The notes under the pieces were generated by a model, which worked only from the letters and a program-made list of their open reading frames with translations, did no database searches and had not been told where the DNA came from. A stretch of 22,629 bases of DNA from Candidatus Neomicrothrix sp. UBA4542 (GTDB lineage: Bacteria > Actinomycetota > Acidimicrobiia > Acidimicrobiales > Poriferisodalaceae): positions 873 to 23,501 of the forward strand of contig DGLO01000151.1 of assembly GCA_002388005.1 (NCBI GenBank). Reading direction: 5' to 3'. Below, piece by piece: positions 7,386 to 14,230 of this stretch (position 1 is its first letter; every line of letters begins with the position of its first letter). A program made the position numbers and the translations under genes.

Positions 7386-8153
7386 ATGCGCGTAGCAGTC
7401 GTAGGGTCAGCAGGCCGAATGGGCTCAGCGGTTTGTGAAGCAGTGGCCGCCGATGATCTTTTAGACCTCGTAGGTGCAGTGGATCCGTCGAGTTCAGGTG
7501 ACATGGACTCCACCGGCACTGTCGTCGTTTCCGATTCGATCGAAGACGTAGACCCCACTGAGGTGGATGTTGCCGTCGACTTCACCGTCGCTGAGGCGGC
7601 GCGACAAAACGTTCAATGGTGTGCGGACCACGGTATTCACGCAGTAGTCGGCACAAGTGGGTTACTGGAGAGTGACCTTGTGTCTTTTCGCGCAGCCTTC
7701 ACGTCAAGCAACTGCCTCATAGCGCCGAACTTCGCCATTGGTGCCGTGCTTCTCATGCGTTTCGCCGAGATGGCTGCACCCTTTTTCCCAACAGCGGAGA
7801 TCATAGAGCTCCACCATGACAACAAGGTTGACGCACCCTCGGGCACCGCGATGAGAACGCTGGAGCGGATGGCGCAAGCATCGAACGAATGGGGGACCGA
7901 CCCGACCGAACTCGAGACCATTTCGGGATCGCGAGGAGGTACTGGTCCGGGCGGCATTCAGGTGCATTCGGTTCGTCTACGCGGTCTAGTTGCTCATCAA
8001 GAAGTTCTGTTCGGGACCGATGGTGAAACTCTCACTCTTCGCCACGACAGCTTGGATAGATCATCGTTCATGAATGGAATAACTCTCGCTTGCAAAGCTA
8101 TTTCCGAACATCCCGGAGTCACCATTGGTCTCGATACGTTGCTCGGGATTTGA
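7386..8153 (+). CDS. dapB: 4-hydroxy-tetrahydrodipicolinate reductase
   Basis: DapB is the NAD(P)H-dependent reductase of the diaminopimelate/lysine pathway, acting directly on the DapA product. The 255-aa protein starts with the nucleotide-binding motif VVGSAGRMG (residues 5-13). It has the catalytic/substrate block ELHHDNKVDAPSGTA, with His143, His144 and Lys147, and the C-terminal RLRGLVAHQEVLFG block typical of actinobacterial DapB. The ATG at 7386 is chosen over an in-frame ATG at 7335 because the Rossmann motif begins there and AAAGGGA (7371-7377) sits 8 nt upstream. The hairpin and palindrome before it suggest regulated expression. The sugar kinase downstream starts 3 nt after its stop. 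Confidence 0.96.
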   Translation: MRVAVVGSAGRMGSAVCEAVAADDLLDLVGAVDPSSSGDMDSTGTVVVSDSIEDVDPTEVDVAVDFTVAEAARQNVQWCADHGIHAVVGTSGLLESDLVSFRAAFTSSNCLIAPNFAIGAVLLMRFAEMAAPFFPTAEIIELHHDNKVDAPSGTAMRTLERMAQASNEWGTDPTELETISGSRGGTGPGGIQVHSVRLRGLVAHQEVLFGTDGETLTLRHDSLDRSSFMNGITLACKAISEHPGVTIGLDTLLGI

Positions 8154-8156
8154 ACC

Positions 8157-9005
8157 TTGACAGCTCGTATTGTCGTCGTTGGAAGTCTGAACCACGACGT
8201 GACCGTATGGGTTCCTCGTCGTCCCCAAAATGACGAGACGATTCACGGTAACCGCGTCGAAGAGTTCGCCGGAGGCAAGGGAGCCAACCAAGCTGTAGCG
8301 GCCGCGCGGCTAGACGCGGAGGTCACCATGGTCGGGTGCGTCGGAAAGGACGGACGGGGAGACTTTCTGCTCGCTGAACTAGATGCGGCAGGAGTGAATC
8401 GGGCACATGTTTCGAGAGTCGATACGTCGACTGGAATCGCCCTCATCACCGTTGACGCAGACAACGTTTCGATTGTCGTAGTCGCCGGCGCCAACGACGT
8501 GCTTGATCGAGAACGAATAGAGGCAGCAGCGAGTGCAATTAAGTCAGCAGACGTACTGCTCTTACAAGGCGAAGTAGGAGCGGAGGCTTCACGAACAGCG
8601 GCACTTTTCGCCGCAGCATCCTCAACCCTTGTCTTGTTCAACCCTGCACCGTTCAATGATGTTGCACAGCAGGTTCTTCCGCTCGCTGACGTAGTCGTGG
8701 TCAACAGATACGAAGCCCAACAGCTTGGCGATGCTGAACCACCGGTCCTAATAACCACACTGGGGGCCGACGGATGTGAGGTCCGAATCGACCAAGAAAC
8801 GACCCGAGTAGCCGCCCCAAAGGTCGAGGTGATAGACCCGACCGGCGCCGGCGATGCTTTTGTCGGAGCGTTCGCCGTGGCGTTCGTTGACACGGGCGAC
8901 CCGATCGCAGCGGCAACGATCGCTGTTCGAGCGGGTGCAGCCGCCGTTGCCTCGGTTGGAGCACAACCCGGAATGCCCACATGGCAAGACATCGACAACC
9001 TATGA
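8157..9005 (+). CDS. PfkB-family sugar kinase, ribokinase-like
   Basis: This enzyme most likely phosphorylates a sugar or nucleoside with ATP. The 282-aa product has PfkB signature 1 (GGKGANQAVAAARL, from residue 39), the NPAP strand seen in ribokinases, the VVNRYEAQQL segment, and signature 2 DPTGAGDAF with catalytic base Asp233. It is slightly shorter than typical RbsK (about 300 aa). The TTG start lies 3 nt after the dapB stop, and the purine-rich end of dapB (CGGGA) may serve as ribosome-binding site, so translation is probably coupled. No ribose transporter or regulator is nearby, so the substrate is not settled; ribose, another pentose or a nucleoside are all possible. Confidence 0.88.
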   Translation: MTARIVVVGSLNHDVTVWVPRRPQNDETIHGNRVEEFAGGKGANQAVAAARLDAEVTMVGCVGKDGRGDFLLAELDAAGVNRAHVSRVDTSTGIALITVDADNVSIVVVAGANDVLDRERIEAAASAIKSADVLLLQGEVGAEASRTAALFAAASSTLVLFNPAPFNDVAQQVLPLADVVVVNRYEAQQLGDAEPPVLITTLGADGCEVRIDQETTRVAAPKVEVIDPTGAGDAFVGAFAVAFVDTGDPIAAATIAVRAGAAAVASVGAQPGMPTWQDIDNL

Positions 9006-9011
9006 CTGGTC

Positions 9012-9662
9012 CTACTCTTCTGAGGTTGTCCTCTTACCGCGGCTACTCTGCAACATCACTAAAACGACCATGGCGAATGTAAAGGGCAAGGAGAAGCGAC
9101 TAATGAATCTCACTGCTGCTCCAACGGGACCTTCGAAGACTGAGCTCACCCAATAGATCAGGAGAAGACGGGACACGGTTCCGGCAAGATTGATCAGTAC
9201 GAAGGGAACTCTGCGCATTTTCATAATCCCGGCTAAGAGGCACATCGGGTAGCCAGGAAGTGCGAACAACAACACCCACCCCACTCGGGGAAACCAGCGT
9301 TCCAATACCGCGATAGTTCGAGAGAAGCCGTTACGAGGGCCAAGCTCGGATTTCAGATATGCCTTGGTTGCTGGACCGAATTCCCAACCAAGTTGATGAA
9401 GAAGCAAGTCGGGAGCGAAGAGACGAACCGCGCCGACCGTCAAGAACGCAATGGCTCCCGTTTCATGGGCTGCTAACAGAAGCATGGGATCAGTGGCGTT
9501 GAGAGAGATCAGCAACAGCGGCTGGGAAGAAAGCAGAGTGCTTGTAAGTATCTGCCCGAGATAGGCAGCTAATGCCAGCAAAAGGGGGAAAGCTGCGAGT
9601 TGTTTGACTCTGCGACGCGCTTCGGAGTCAAGTTTTTCGTTGGGTCTGTTGAATTCTGTCAT
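9012..9662 (-). CDS. DedA/VTT-like membrane protein
   Basis: The 216-aa product is a polytopic membrane protein with hydrophobic segments near residues 21-43, 60-83, 126-146, 152-175 and 187-206. The stretch FPRVGWVLLFALPGYPMCLLAGIMKM followed by an FVLINLAGT helix resembles the re-entrant/AG block of DedA (VTT) proteins, which handle lipid-carrier or phospholipid traffic across the membrane. The usual Arg-Phe before the conserved Pro is replaced by LPGYP, so the match is distant. GAAGG lies on the minus strand 8 nt before the ATG. It converges on the sugar kinase (6-bp gap) and diverges from the acyl-CoA ligase (61-bp gap). The exact function is unknown. Confidence 0.6.
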   Translation of the reverse strand: MTEFNRPNEKLDSEARRRVKQLAAFPLLLALAAYLGQILTSTLLSSQPLLLISLNATDPMLLLAAHETGAIAFLTVGAVRLFAPDLLLHQLGWEFGPATKAYLKSELGPRNGFSRTIAVLERWFPRVGWVLLFALPGYPMCLLAGIMKMRRVPFVLINLAGTVSRLLLIYWVSSVFEGPVGAAVRFISRFSLPFTFAMVVLVMLQSSRGKRTTSEE

Positions 9663-9673
9663 TTGTCGCCTTC

Positions 9674-9679
9674 ACCCTA
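9674..9679 (-). promoter_or_regulatory. Candidate -10 box of the DedA-like gene
   Basis: On the minus strand this reads TAGGGT and ends 11 nt before the ATG at 9662, which would leave a leader of only a few bases. It sits back to back with the acyl-CoA ligase -10 candidate in the 61-bp divergent gap. The -35 is not clear. Confidence 0.3.
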
Positions 9680-9710
9680 GGTGGATGTGGCCGTCAGCAA
9701 GCTCTTCTCC

Positions 9711-9716
9711 TACGAT
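9711..9716 (+). promoter_or_regulatory. Candidate -10 box of the acyl-CoA ligase (leaderless type)
   Basis: TACGAT ends exactly 7 nt before the ATG at 9724, and no Shine-Dalgarno sequence is present. This is the expected layout for a leaderless actinobacterial transcript. Confidence 0.45.
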
Positions 9717-9723
9717 CTTCGAC

Positions 9724-11337
9724 ATGCAGTCGACGATGATGGACACGCCGCTTACCCTTGACTTCTTCTTCCGACGAGCTGAAGGCCTATTTCCGCACAA
9801 GGAGCTAGTCACCGCTACTGCGACGGGTATCGAGCGAAGCAACTATGGAGAATGGGCTGACCGTACGCGGCGACTTGGTGGTGCAATAGCGGAATTAGGC
9901 GTCAGCGAACATGGACGGGTAGGTACCTTCGCATGGAACACGGCCCGTCATCTCGAGCTGTATTTCGCCGTGCCCTGCATCAACCGGGTGTTACACACCC
10001 TCAATATCCGGTTGTTCTCAGATCAAATCGTCTACATAGCCAATCACGCGGAAGACGAAATCATCTTCGTCGACCGCTCTCTCATGGCTCTCCTCTGGCC
10101 GTTAGTTGACCAACTTGAGACCGTTCGACACTTGATAGTCATGGATGATGGCGAAGGAGAGATCCCAGAAGACCCAAGGGTGCTGTATTACGAGGATTTG
10201 GTCGAGGCTGCCTCACCCGTGGAGTTCGAAGTTAGAGACGAGAGGCAAGCTGCCTCTATGTGTTACACGAGCGGAACCACCGGAAATCCCAAAGGCGTCG
10301 TTTACAGCCATCGATCCACCTATATGCACACCATCACGACGATGACCAACGATGGTTTGGGTGTTTGCGAATCAGACGTCATTTTGCCTGTGGTACCCAT
10401 GTTTCACGTCAACTCATGGGGACTGCAGCACGCTGCCGTCGCAGCAGGTGCCACCCTTATTAATCCCGGTCCCAAGCTACAACCCGAACCATTAGCAGAA
10501 CTGATTGAGACTGAACGAGTCACCATAGCCGCGGGTGTGCCGACCATCTGGATGGGAGTGCTCAACGAGCTGGACGGTAGAGACGTCTCCAGTTTGAGAG
10601 CAATCCCGTGCGGTGGTTCCGCGGTTCCGAAATCTTTGTCAGAGGCATACCGCGAAAAAATTGGTCTGCCTATTTTGCAGGCTTGGGGTATGACAGAAAC
10701 GAGTCCCTTAGCGGCAATAGCGCACATAAAGTCAGGGGAAAAAGATCTCGACGAGGACAGCAAAGCTGACTTCCGTGCTTCGGTCGGGACGATCGTCCCG
10801 ACGGTCGAGTTCAGAATCTGTGAACCCGGATCGACTGAACAACTTCCATGGGATGGACAGACCAGCGGTGAACTACAGGTTCGAGGCCCCTTCGTCACCG
10901 GCGAGTACTACAAGCGCCCCGATGCCATGGACTCCTTCACCCAAGACGGCTGGCTAAGAACCGGCGACGTAGCGACATGTGACCAGCGGGGCTACATCCG
11001 TCTTGTCGACCGAACTAAAGACCTCATCAAATCCGGCGGAGAATGGGTCAGTTCAGTTGATGTAGAGAACGAAATAATGAGCCATCCCAAAGTCGCGGAA
11101 GCGGCCGTTATCGCGGTTGCATCGGAGAAATGGATGGAGCGCCCAATGGCCTGCGTTGTTCTCAAAGAGGGTGAATCGCTGAGCCATGAAGAGCTCATCG
11201 AATACCTGACCCCCCGTATGGCGAAATGGTGGCTACCCAGTGCGACTCAAATTATCGACGAGGTACCGAAAACTTCGACGGGAAAGTTCTCGAAGCGGAC
11301 TCTTCGAGATGATTTCGCTGATTTGGTTGTCGAATAA
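9724..11337 (+). CDS. Fatty acyl-CoA ligase (AMP-binding, FadD type)
   Basis: Activates a fatty or other carboxylic acid with ATP to an acyl-AMP and then to acyl-CoA. The 537-aa product has the AMP-binding P-loop YTSGTTGNPKG (181-191), the VVPMFHVNSWG segment, QAWGMTETSPLA, GWLRTGDVATCDQRGYIRLVDR, and the C-terminal PKTSTGKFSKR with the conserved catalytic Lys. TLNIRLF near residue 92 is typical of medium/long-chain ligases. The ATG at 9724 is chosen because family proteins start with a similar MMDTPLTL segment and a TAnnnT box lies 7 nt upstream. The longer open frame would overlap the divergent gene. Chain length cannot be read from sequence; the diiron gene downstream could act on its product, but that is speculation. 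Confidence 0.92.
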   Translation: MQSTMMDTPLTLDFFFRRAEGLFPHKELVTATATGIERSNYGEWADRTRRLGGAIAELGVSEHGRVGTFAWNTARHLELYFAVPCINRVLHTLNIRLFSDQIVYIANHAEDEIIFVDRSLMALLWPLVDQLETVRHLIVMDDGEGEIPEDPRVLYYEDLVEAASPVEFEVRDERQAASMCYTSGTTGNPKGVVYSHRSTYMHTITTMTNDGLGVCESDVILPVVPMFHVNSWGLQHAAVAAGATLINPGPKLQPEPLAELIETERVTIAAGVPTIWMGVLNELDGRDVSSLRAIPCGGSAVPKSLSEAYREKIGLPILQAWGMTETSPLAAIAHIKSGEKDLDEDSKADFRASVGTIVPTVEFRICEPGSTEQLPWDGQTSGELQVRGPFVTGEYYKRPDAMDSFTQDGWLRTGDVATCDQRGYIRLVDRTKDLIKSGGEWVSSVDVENEIMSHPKVAEAAVIAVASEKWMERPMACVVLKEGESLSHEELIEYLTPRMAKWWLPSATQIIDEVPKTSTGKFSKRTLRDDFADLVVE

Positions 11338-11355
11338 CAACATCAAGGCAGACAG

Positions 11356-11508
11356 ATGACCCAAAGGGACGACAAGATCACAGGTGCCAACATCACTCGC
11401 CGGTTGGCAGCCATACTGAATGCATTGATTCTGCCGAAAGCAGCTGATCCGCCAATTCGGAATTTTCAATATTCTGTCTATTTATTCGTCACCACCCGGC
11501 GCTGCTAG
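11356..11508 (+). CDS. Possible 50-aa small ORF after the acyl-CoA ligase
   Basis: An ATG at 11356 opens a 50-codon frame ending at TAG, with a weak AAGGCAG 4 nt before the ATG. It starts 18 nt after the ligase stop. The predicted peptide is basic at the N-terminus with a short hydrophobic middle (LAAILNALIL), and I recognise no family. Its TAG overlaps the -10 candidate of the next gene. Chance is a real possibility. Confidence 0.2.
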   Translation: MTQRDDKITGANITRRLAAILNALILPKAADPPIRNFQYSVYLFVTTRRC

Positions 11509-11511
11509 CCT
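11506..11511 (+). promoter_or_regulatory. Candidate -10 box of the diiron gene
   Basis: TAGCCT fits TAnnnT and lies 28 nt before the ATG at 11540. A start near 11518 would give a leader of about 20 nt that includes the AGGAG ribosome-binding site (11529-11533). An AT-rich patch (11455-11490) lies upstream within a 202-bp gap. The -35 is unclear. Confidence 0.3.
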
Positions 11512-11539
11512 CGCCACACCCACCAACTAGGAGCCTCTT

Positions 11540-12676
11540 ATGTCCACGGTTGAAGAGATAATCGGCCGCACGGATCCGAACGACTTCGAAGCGATCCTCG
11601 CGATGACCAACACTGATCCAAGCGAAGTCATCCATGCGGTTGAAGACAACGCTGAATGCATCTACACCTGGGATTATGAGAAAGGTGCGAGACCCCAATT
11701 AGCCAAGCTTTACGAGAAAGCCAAAGCTGGACAATGGAATGGCGAGACCGACTTGCCGTGGGAAACCGAAGTTGACCAAGAAGCTCTTGCCGTCCAAGAG
11801 TATGAAACCACGGGCGGAGCGGGCGAGGTGATGGACCTTTCGGGCACCGGCGTCGAATCATGGGGTCGCGATGAATGGGTGAAGTTCAACATGGAATCCC
11901 AGAACTGGGCGTTGAGTCAGTTCATGCACGGCGAACAAGGCGCCCTAGTCTGCACCGCCAAAATCGTGGAAACCGTGCCCTGGATCGACGCGAAATATTA
12001 TGCGGCCACTCAAGTCGTCGACGAAGCCCGCCATGTCGAAGTTTTCGCTAAATACCTGGATACGAAGCTGTCCGATACCTATCCGATCAACGTTCACCTG
12101 CGGATGCTCTTAGACGACATCGTTGAAGACTCCCGCTGGGACATGACCTATCTCGGCATGCAAATCATGGTTGAAGGACTGGCCCTAGCAGCGTTCGGGT
12201 TGATATATCAGCAAAGTGAAGAGCCTTTACTCAAGCAACTTTTACGTTATGTCATGGCTGACGAAGCTCGCCACGTAGCCTTCGGGGTTCTCTCGTTGAA
12301 AGAGGTCTACAAGGATATGACCCACGCCGAACTGCGAGACCGTCAAGAGTTCGCGTTCGAAGCGGCACTGCGCATGCGCGATCGGTTCCTCCAACAGGAA
12401 GTCTGGGAACGCATGGGAGCCGATGTAAAAAAAGTGATCCCTTTGGCTTTTGCGGATCCGCTTCGCCAAGAGTTCCAGCAGCTACTTTTCACGAAAATCG
12501 TCCCTAACTGCAAAAAATTAGGACTTCTTGACGCCGGGGACGGATGGCTTCGACAGAAGTTCGGAGAGATCGGTGTTATCCAGTACGAAGACTGGGTTGA
12601 CACCGCCGAAGAAGTTGACAGCTTCTCTATAGCGCGAGAACTAGAGGCCGAGGCGGCAGCGGAAACCGGATCCTGA
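11540..12676 (+). CDS. Ferritin-like diiron protein, R2-like carboxylate-bridged type
   Basis: The 378-aa product carries a complete carboxylate-bridged diiron site: Glu132 (GEQGAL), Glu162 and His165 (first DEARH), Glu212 (VEGLALAAF), Glu242 and His245 (second DEARH). The spacing E-30-ExxH then E-30-ExxH matches the four-helix bundle of ribonucleotide reductase R2 and related oxidases. RNR itself is unlikely, since no R1 gene is near. Its relatives include diiron oxygenases, N-oxygenases and R2-like oxidases, so oxygen-dependent oxidation or hydroxylation of an organic substrate is the best guess. AGGAG lies 6 nt before the ATG. The winged-helix gene starts 8 nt after its stop, so the two are probably co-transcribed. 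The substrate is unknown; the neighbouring acyl-CoA ligase hints at an acyl compound. Confidence 0.8.
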   Translation: MSTVEEIIGRTDPNDFEAILAMTNTDPSEVIHAVEDNAECIYTWDYEKGARPQLAKLYEKAKAGQWNGETDLPWETEVDQEALAVQEYETTGGAGEVMDLSGTGVESWGRDEWVKFNMESQNWALSQFMHGEQGALVCTAKIVETVPWIDAKYYAATQVVDEARHVEVFAKYLDTKLSDTYPINVHLRMLLDDIVEDSRWDMTYLGMQIMVEGLALAAFGLIYQQSEEPLLKQLLRYVMADEARHVAFGVLSLKEVYKDMTHAELRDRQEFAFEAALRMRDRFLQQEVWERMGADVKKVIPLAFADPLRQEFQQLLFTKIVPNCKKLGLLDAGDGWLRQKFGEIGVIQYEDWVDTAEEVDSFSIARELEAEAAAETGS

Positions 12677-12684
12677 TATCGCCG

Positions 12685-13326
12685 ATGTCCCATCGTTCAG
12701 ACCCAGAACTATTGGTGGCGCTTGCGCTTCGGCTCAAAGGTTTTGGTGAGGTTGACAGCATTGCCTCGGTCCACGGATTAGCCGCGGACATGACCGGTGT
12801 CATCCTGAGTCACATGGCCGCGGCCGAAAAATGCGTGATGCGCCAGGTCGAAGGTGTCGAAAAGTACGTTCTGACCCCAACCGGTCGCGAGGAAGGCCAG
12901 GCGGCACTGGGTCAAGAGATGCAGATCGTGGAAGCGCGAGAAGTCGTACAAGGCGCCTACGACAATTTTCTCCAACTCAATCCCGAGATGCTGCAACTAT
13001 GCACCGATTGGCAAGTGAGAGACGACCACTCAGGAGAACAAAAGCTAAACGACCACAGTGACAGCGAATACGACCGTAAGATTCTTGACCGACTTGTGAC
13101 GTTGGACAAACAAATTGCAGGCATCCTTCGACCGCTCATTGATCTGCTTTCGCGGTTCGACAACTACCCATCCCGATTCACATTGGCGCTCGAAAAAGTA
13201 CTTGCAGGAGATCTCGATTGGCTGACCAAACCCATCATGGCGAGCTATCACACAGTGTGGTTTGAGCTGCATGAAGATCTTCTCGCCACCCTGGGGATCG
13301 ACAGAGCGAGTGAGGCAAGTGTCTGA
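12685..13326 (+). CDS. Unrecognised protein with N-terminal winged helix
   Basis: I do not recognise this 213-aa protein as a named family. Residues 10-75 look like a winged helix-turn-helix: a helical first part, then a KYVLTPTGREEG wing resembling the LTpxGr wing of MarR-type regulators. The rest is mostly helical, with an NDHSDSEYDRKILDRL segment and an end block SYHTVWFELHEDLLATLG that looks strongly constrained; I have an uncertain memory of similar blocks in actinobacterial hypotheticals. It starts 8 nt after the diiron gene with no Shine-Dalgarno sequence, suggesting reinitiation. It may regulate or assist the diiron protein. dapA follows after 18 nt with its own promoter candidate. 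Confidence 0.7.
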   Translation: MSHRSDPELLVALALRLKGFGEVDSIASVHGLAADMTGVILSHMAAAEKCVMRQVEGVEKYVLTPTGREEGQAALGQEMQIVEAREVVQGAYDNFLQLNPEMLQLCTDWQVRDDHSGEQKLNDHSDSEYDRKILDRLVTLDKQIAGILRPLIDLLSRFDNYPSRFTLALEKVLAGDLDWLTKPIMASYHTVWFELHEDLLATLGIDRASEASV

Positions 13327-13331
13327 CGGGC

Positions 13332-13337
13332 TACTCT
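13332..13337 (+). promoter_or_regulatory. Candidate -10 box of dapA (leaderless type)
   Basis: TACTCT ends exactly 7 nt before the dapA ATG, with no Shine-Dalgarno sequence. The same octamer TACTCTCG at the same distance precedes ftsK. Transcription would start at or next to the A of the ATG. Confidence 0.5.
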
Positions 13338-13344
13338 CGGCCCC

Positions 13345-14229
13345 ATGACTGCGCGATTTGGCCGAGTTATTCCGGCGATGGTGACCCCGTTTTCAGAAAG
13401 CGGTGCTTTAGACGTAGACGCTTCGGTCACGCTTGCAAAGTGGCTGGTGGAACAGGGAAGCGAGGGACTCGTTATCACAGGAACGACCGGCGAAGGTCCT
13501 GCGGTAACCGACGAGGAAGACTGGGAATTATGGCGCGCGGTTGCCGAGGCAGTCACCGTACCGGTAATAGCGGGGACCACGACTAACGACACCGCCCATT
13601 CGATGCACCAAACGCAAAAGGCTGAAGAATTGGGCTGCGATGCAATATTGGCCGTCACTCCTTATTACAACCGTCCGTCTCAAGCTGGTATATACGCTCA
13701 CTTTGAGGCCGTAGCTTCGTCAACCAGTCTGCCCGTTGTTCTCTATGACATTCCCGTTCGAACCGGCAGGAAGATAGAGACGTCAACGATGCTGGAACTA
13801 GCACATCAGGTATCCAACATCGTTGCTGTCAAAGACGCCGCTGGCAATCCCGGCGAAACCGCAAAAGTTGTACGAGACGCCCCTGAAGGTTTTGAGGTTT
13901 ACAGTGGCGACGACGCTCTCACGCTGCCCCTGTTGGCGGTGGGCGCAGTAGGAGTTATCAGCGTGGCGGCGCATTGGTCAGCACCGGAACACATAGCCAT
14001 GATGAATGCCTGGGACTCCGGGGACGCGTCAGAAGCTAAACGGATCAACGCTCTTCTCCTGGAAAGCTTTGACTACGAAACTGGGGACGCTGCGCCCAAC
14101 CCGGTACCGACGAAGGCGATGATGCGCACTCTTGGGTTACCGGTCGGCGAGCCGCGATTGCCAATGGGTCCGACCCCGCAAGGGTTGGAAGATACAGCCC
14201 GAGAGGTGTACTCCCGGTTGAAGGCTTGA
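13345..14229 (+). CDS. dapA: 4-hydroxy-tetrahydrodipicolinate synthase
   Basis: DapA condenses pyruvate with aspartate semialdehyde, the first committed step to diaminopimelate and lysine. The 294-aa TIM-barrel protein shows GTTGEGP (46-52), PYYNRPSQ with Tyr108, the YDIPVRTGR block with Tyr134, and the Schiff-base Lys163 in VAVKDA. The length is normal. The ATG at 13345 begins 7 nt after a TACTCT box and leads straight into the barrel. The rnj gene starts one base after its stop, so the two should be co-transcribed. In mycobacteria thyX precedes dapA; here the diiron/winged-helix pair does. Confidence 0.96.
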   Translation: MTARFGRVIPAMVTPFSESGALDVDASVTLAKWLVEQGSEGLVITGTTGEGPAVTDEEDWELWRAVAEAVTVPVIAGTTTNDTAHSMHQTQKAEELGCDAILAVTPYYNRPSQAGIYAHFEAVASSTSLPVVLYDIPVRTGRKIETSTMLELAHQVSNIVAVKDAAGNPGETAKVVRDAPEGFEVYSGDDALTLPLLAVGAVGVISVAAHWSAPEHIAMMNAWDSGDASEAKRINALLLESFDYETGDAAPNPVPTKAMMRTLGLPVGEPRLPMGPTPQGLEDTAREVYSRLKA

Positions 14230-14230
14230 T

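Noticed and set aside
8243..8998. 251-aa open frame antisense to the sugar kinase
   Set aside because: Low-complexity Ala/Ser/Thr composition typical of the shadow of a GC-rich gene; the opposite strand carries clear PfkB motifs.
9604..9723. N-terminal extension of the acyl-CoA ligase to 9604
   Set aside because: It overlaps the divergent DedA-like gene and encodes nothing resembling the family; the start at 9724 has a promoter box at the right distance.
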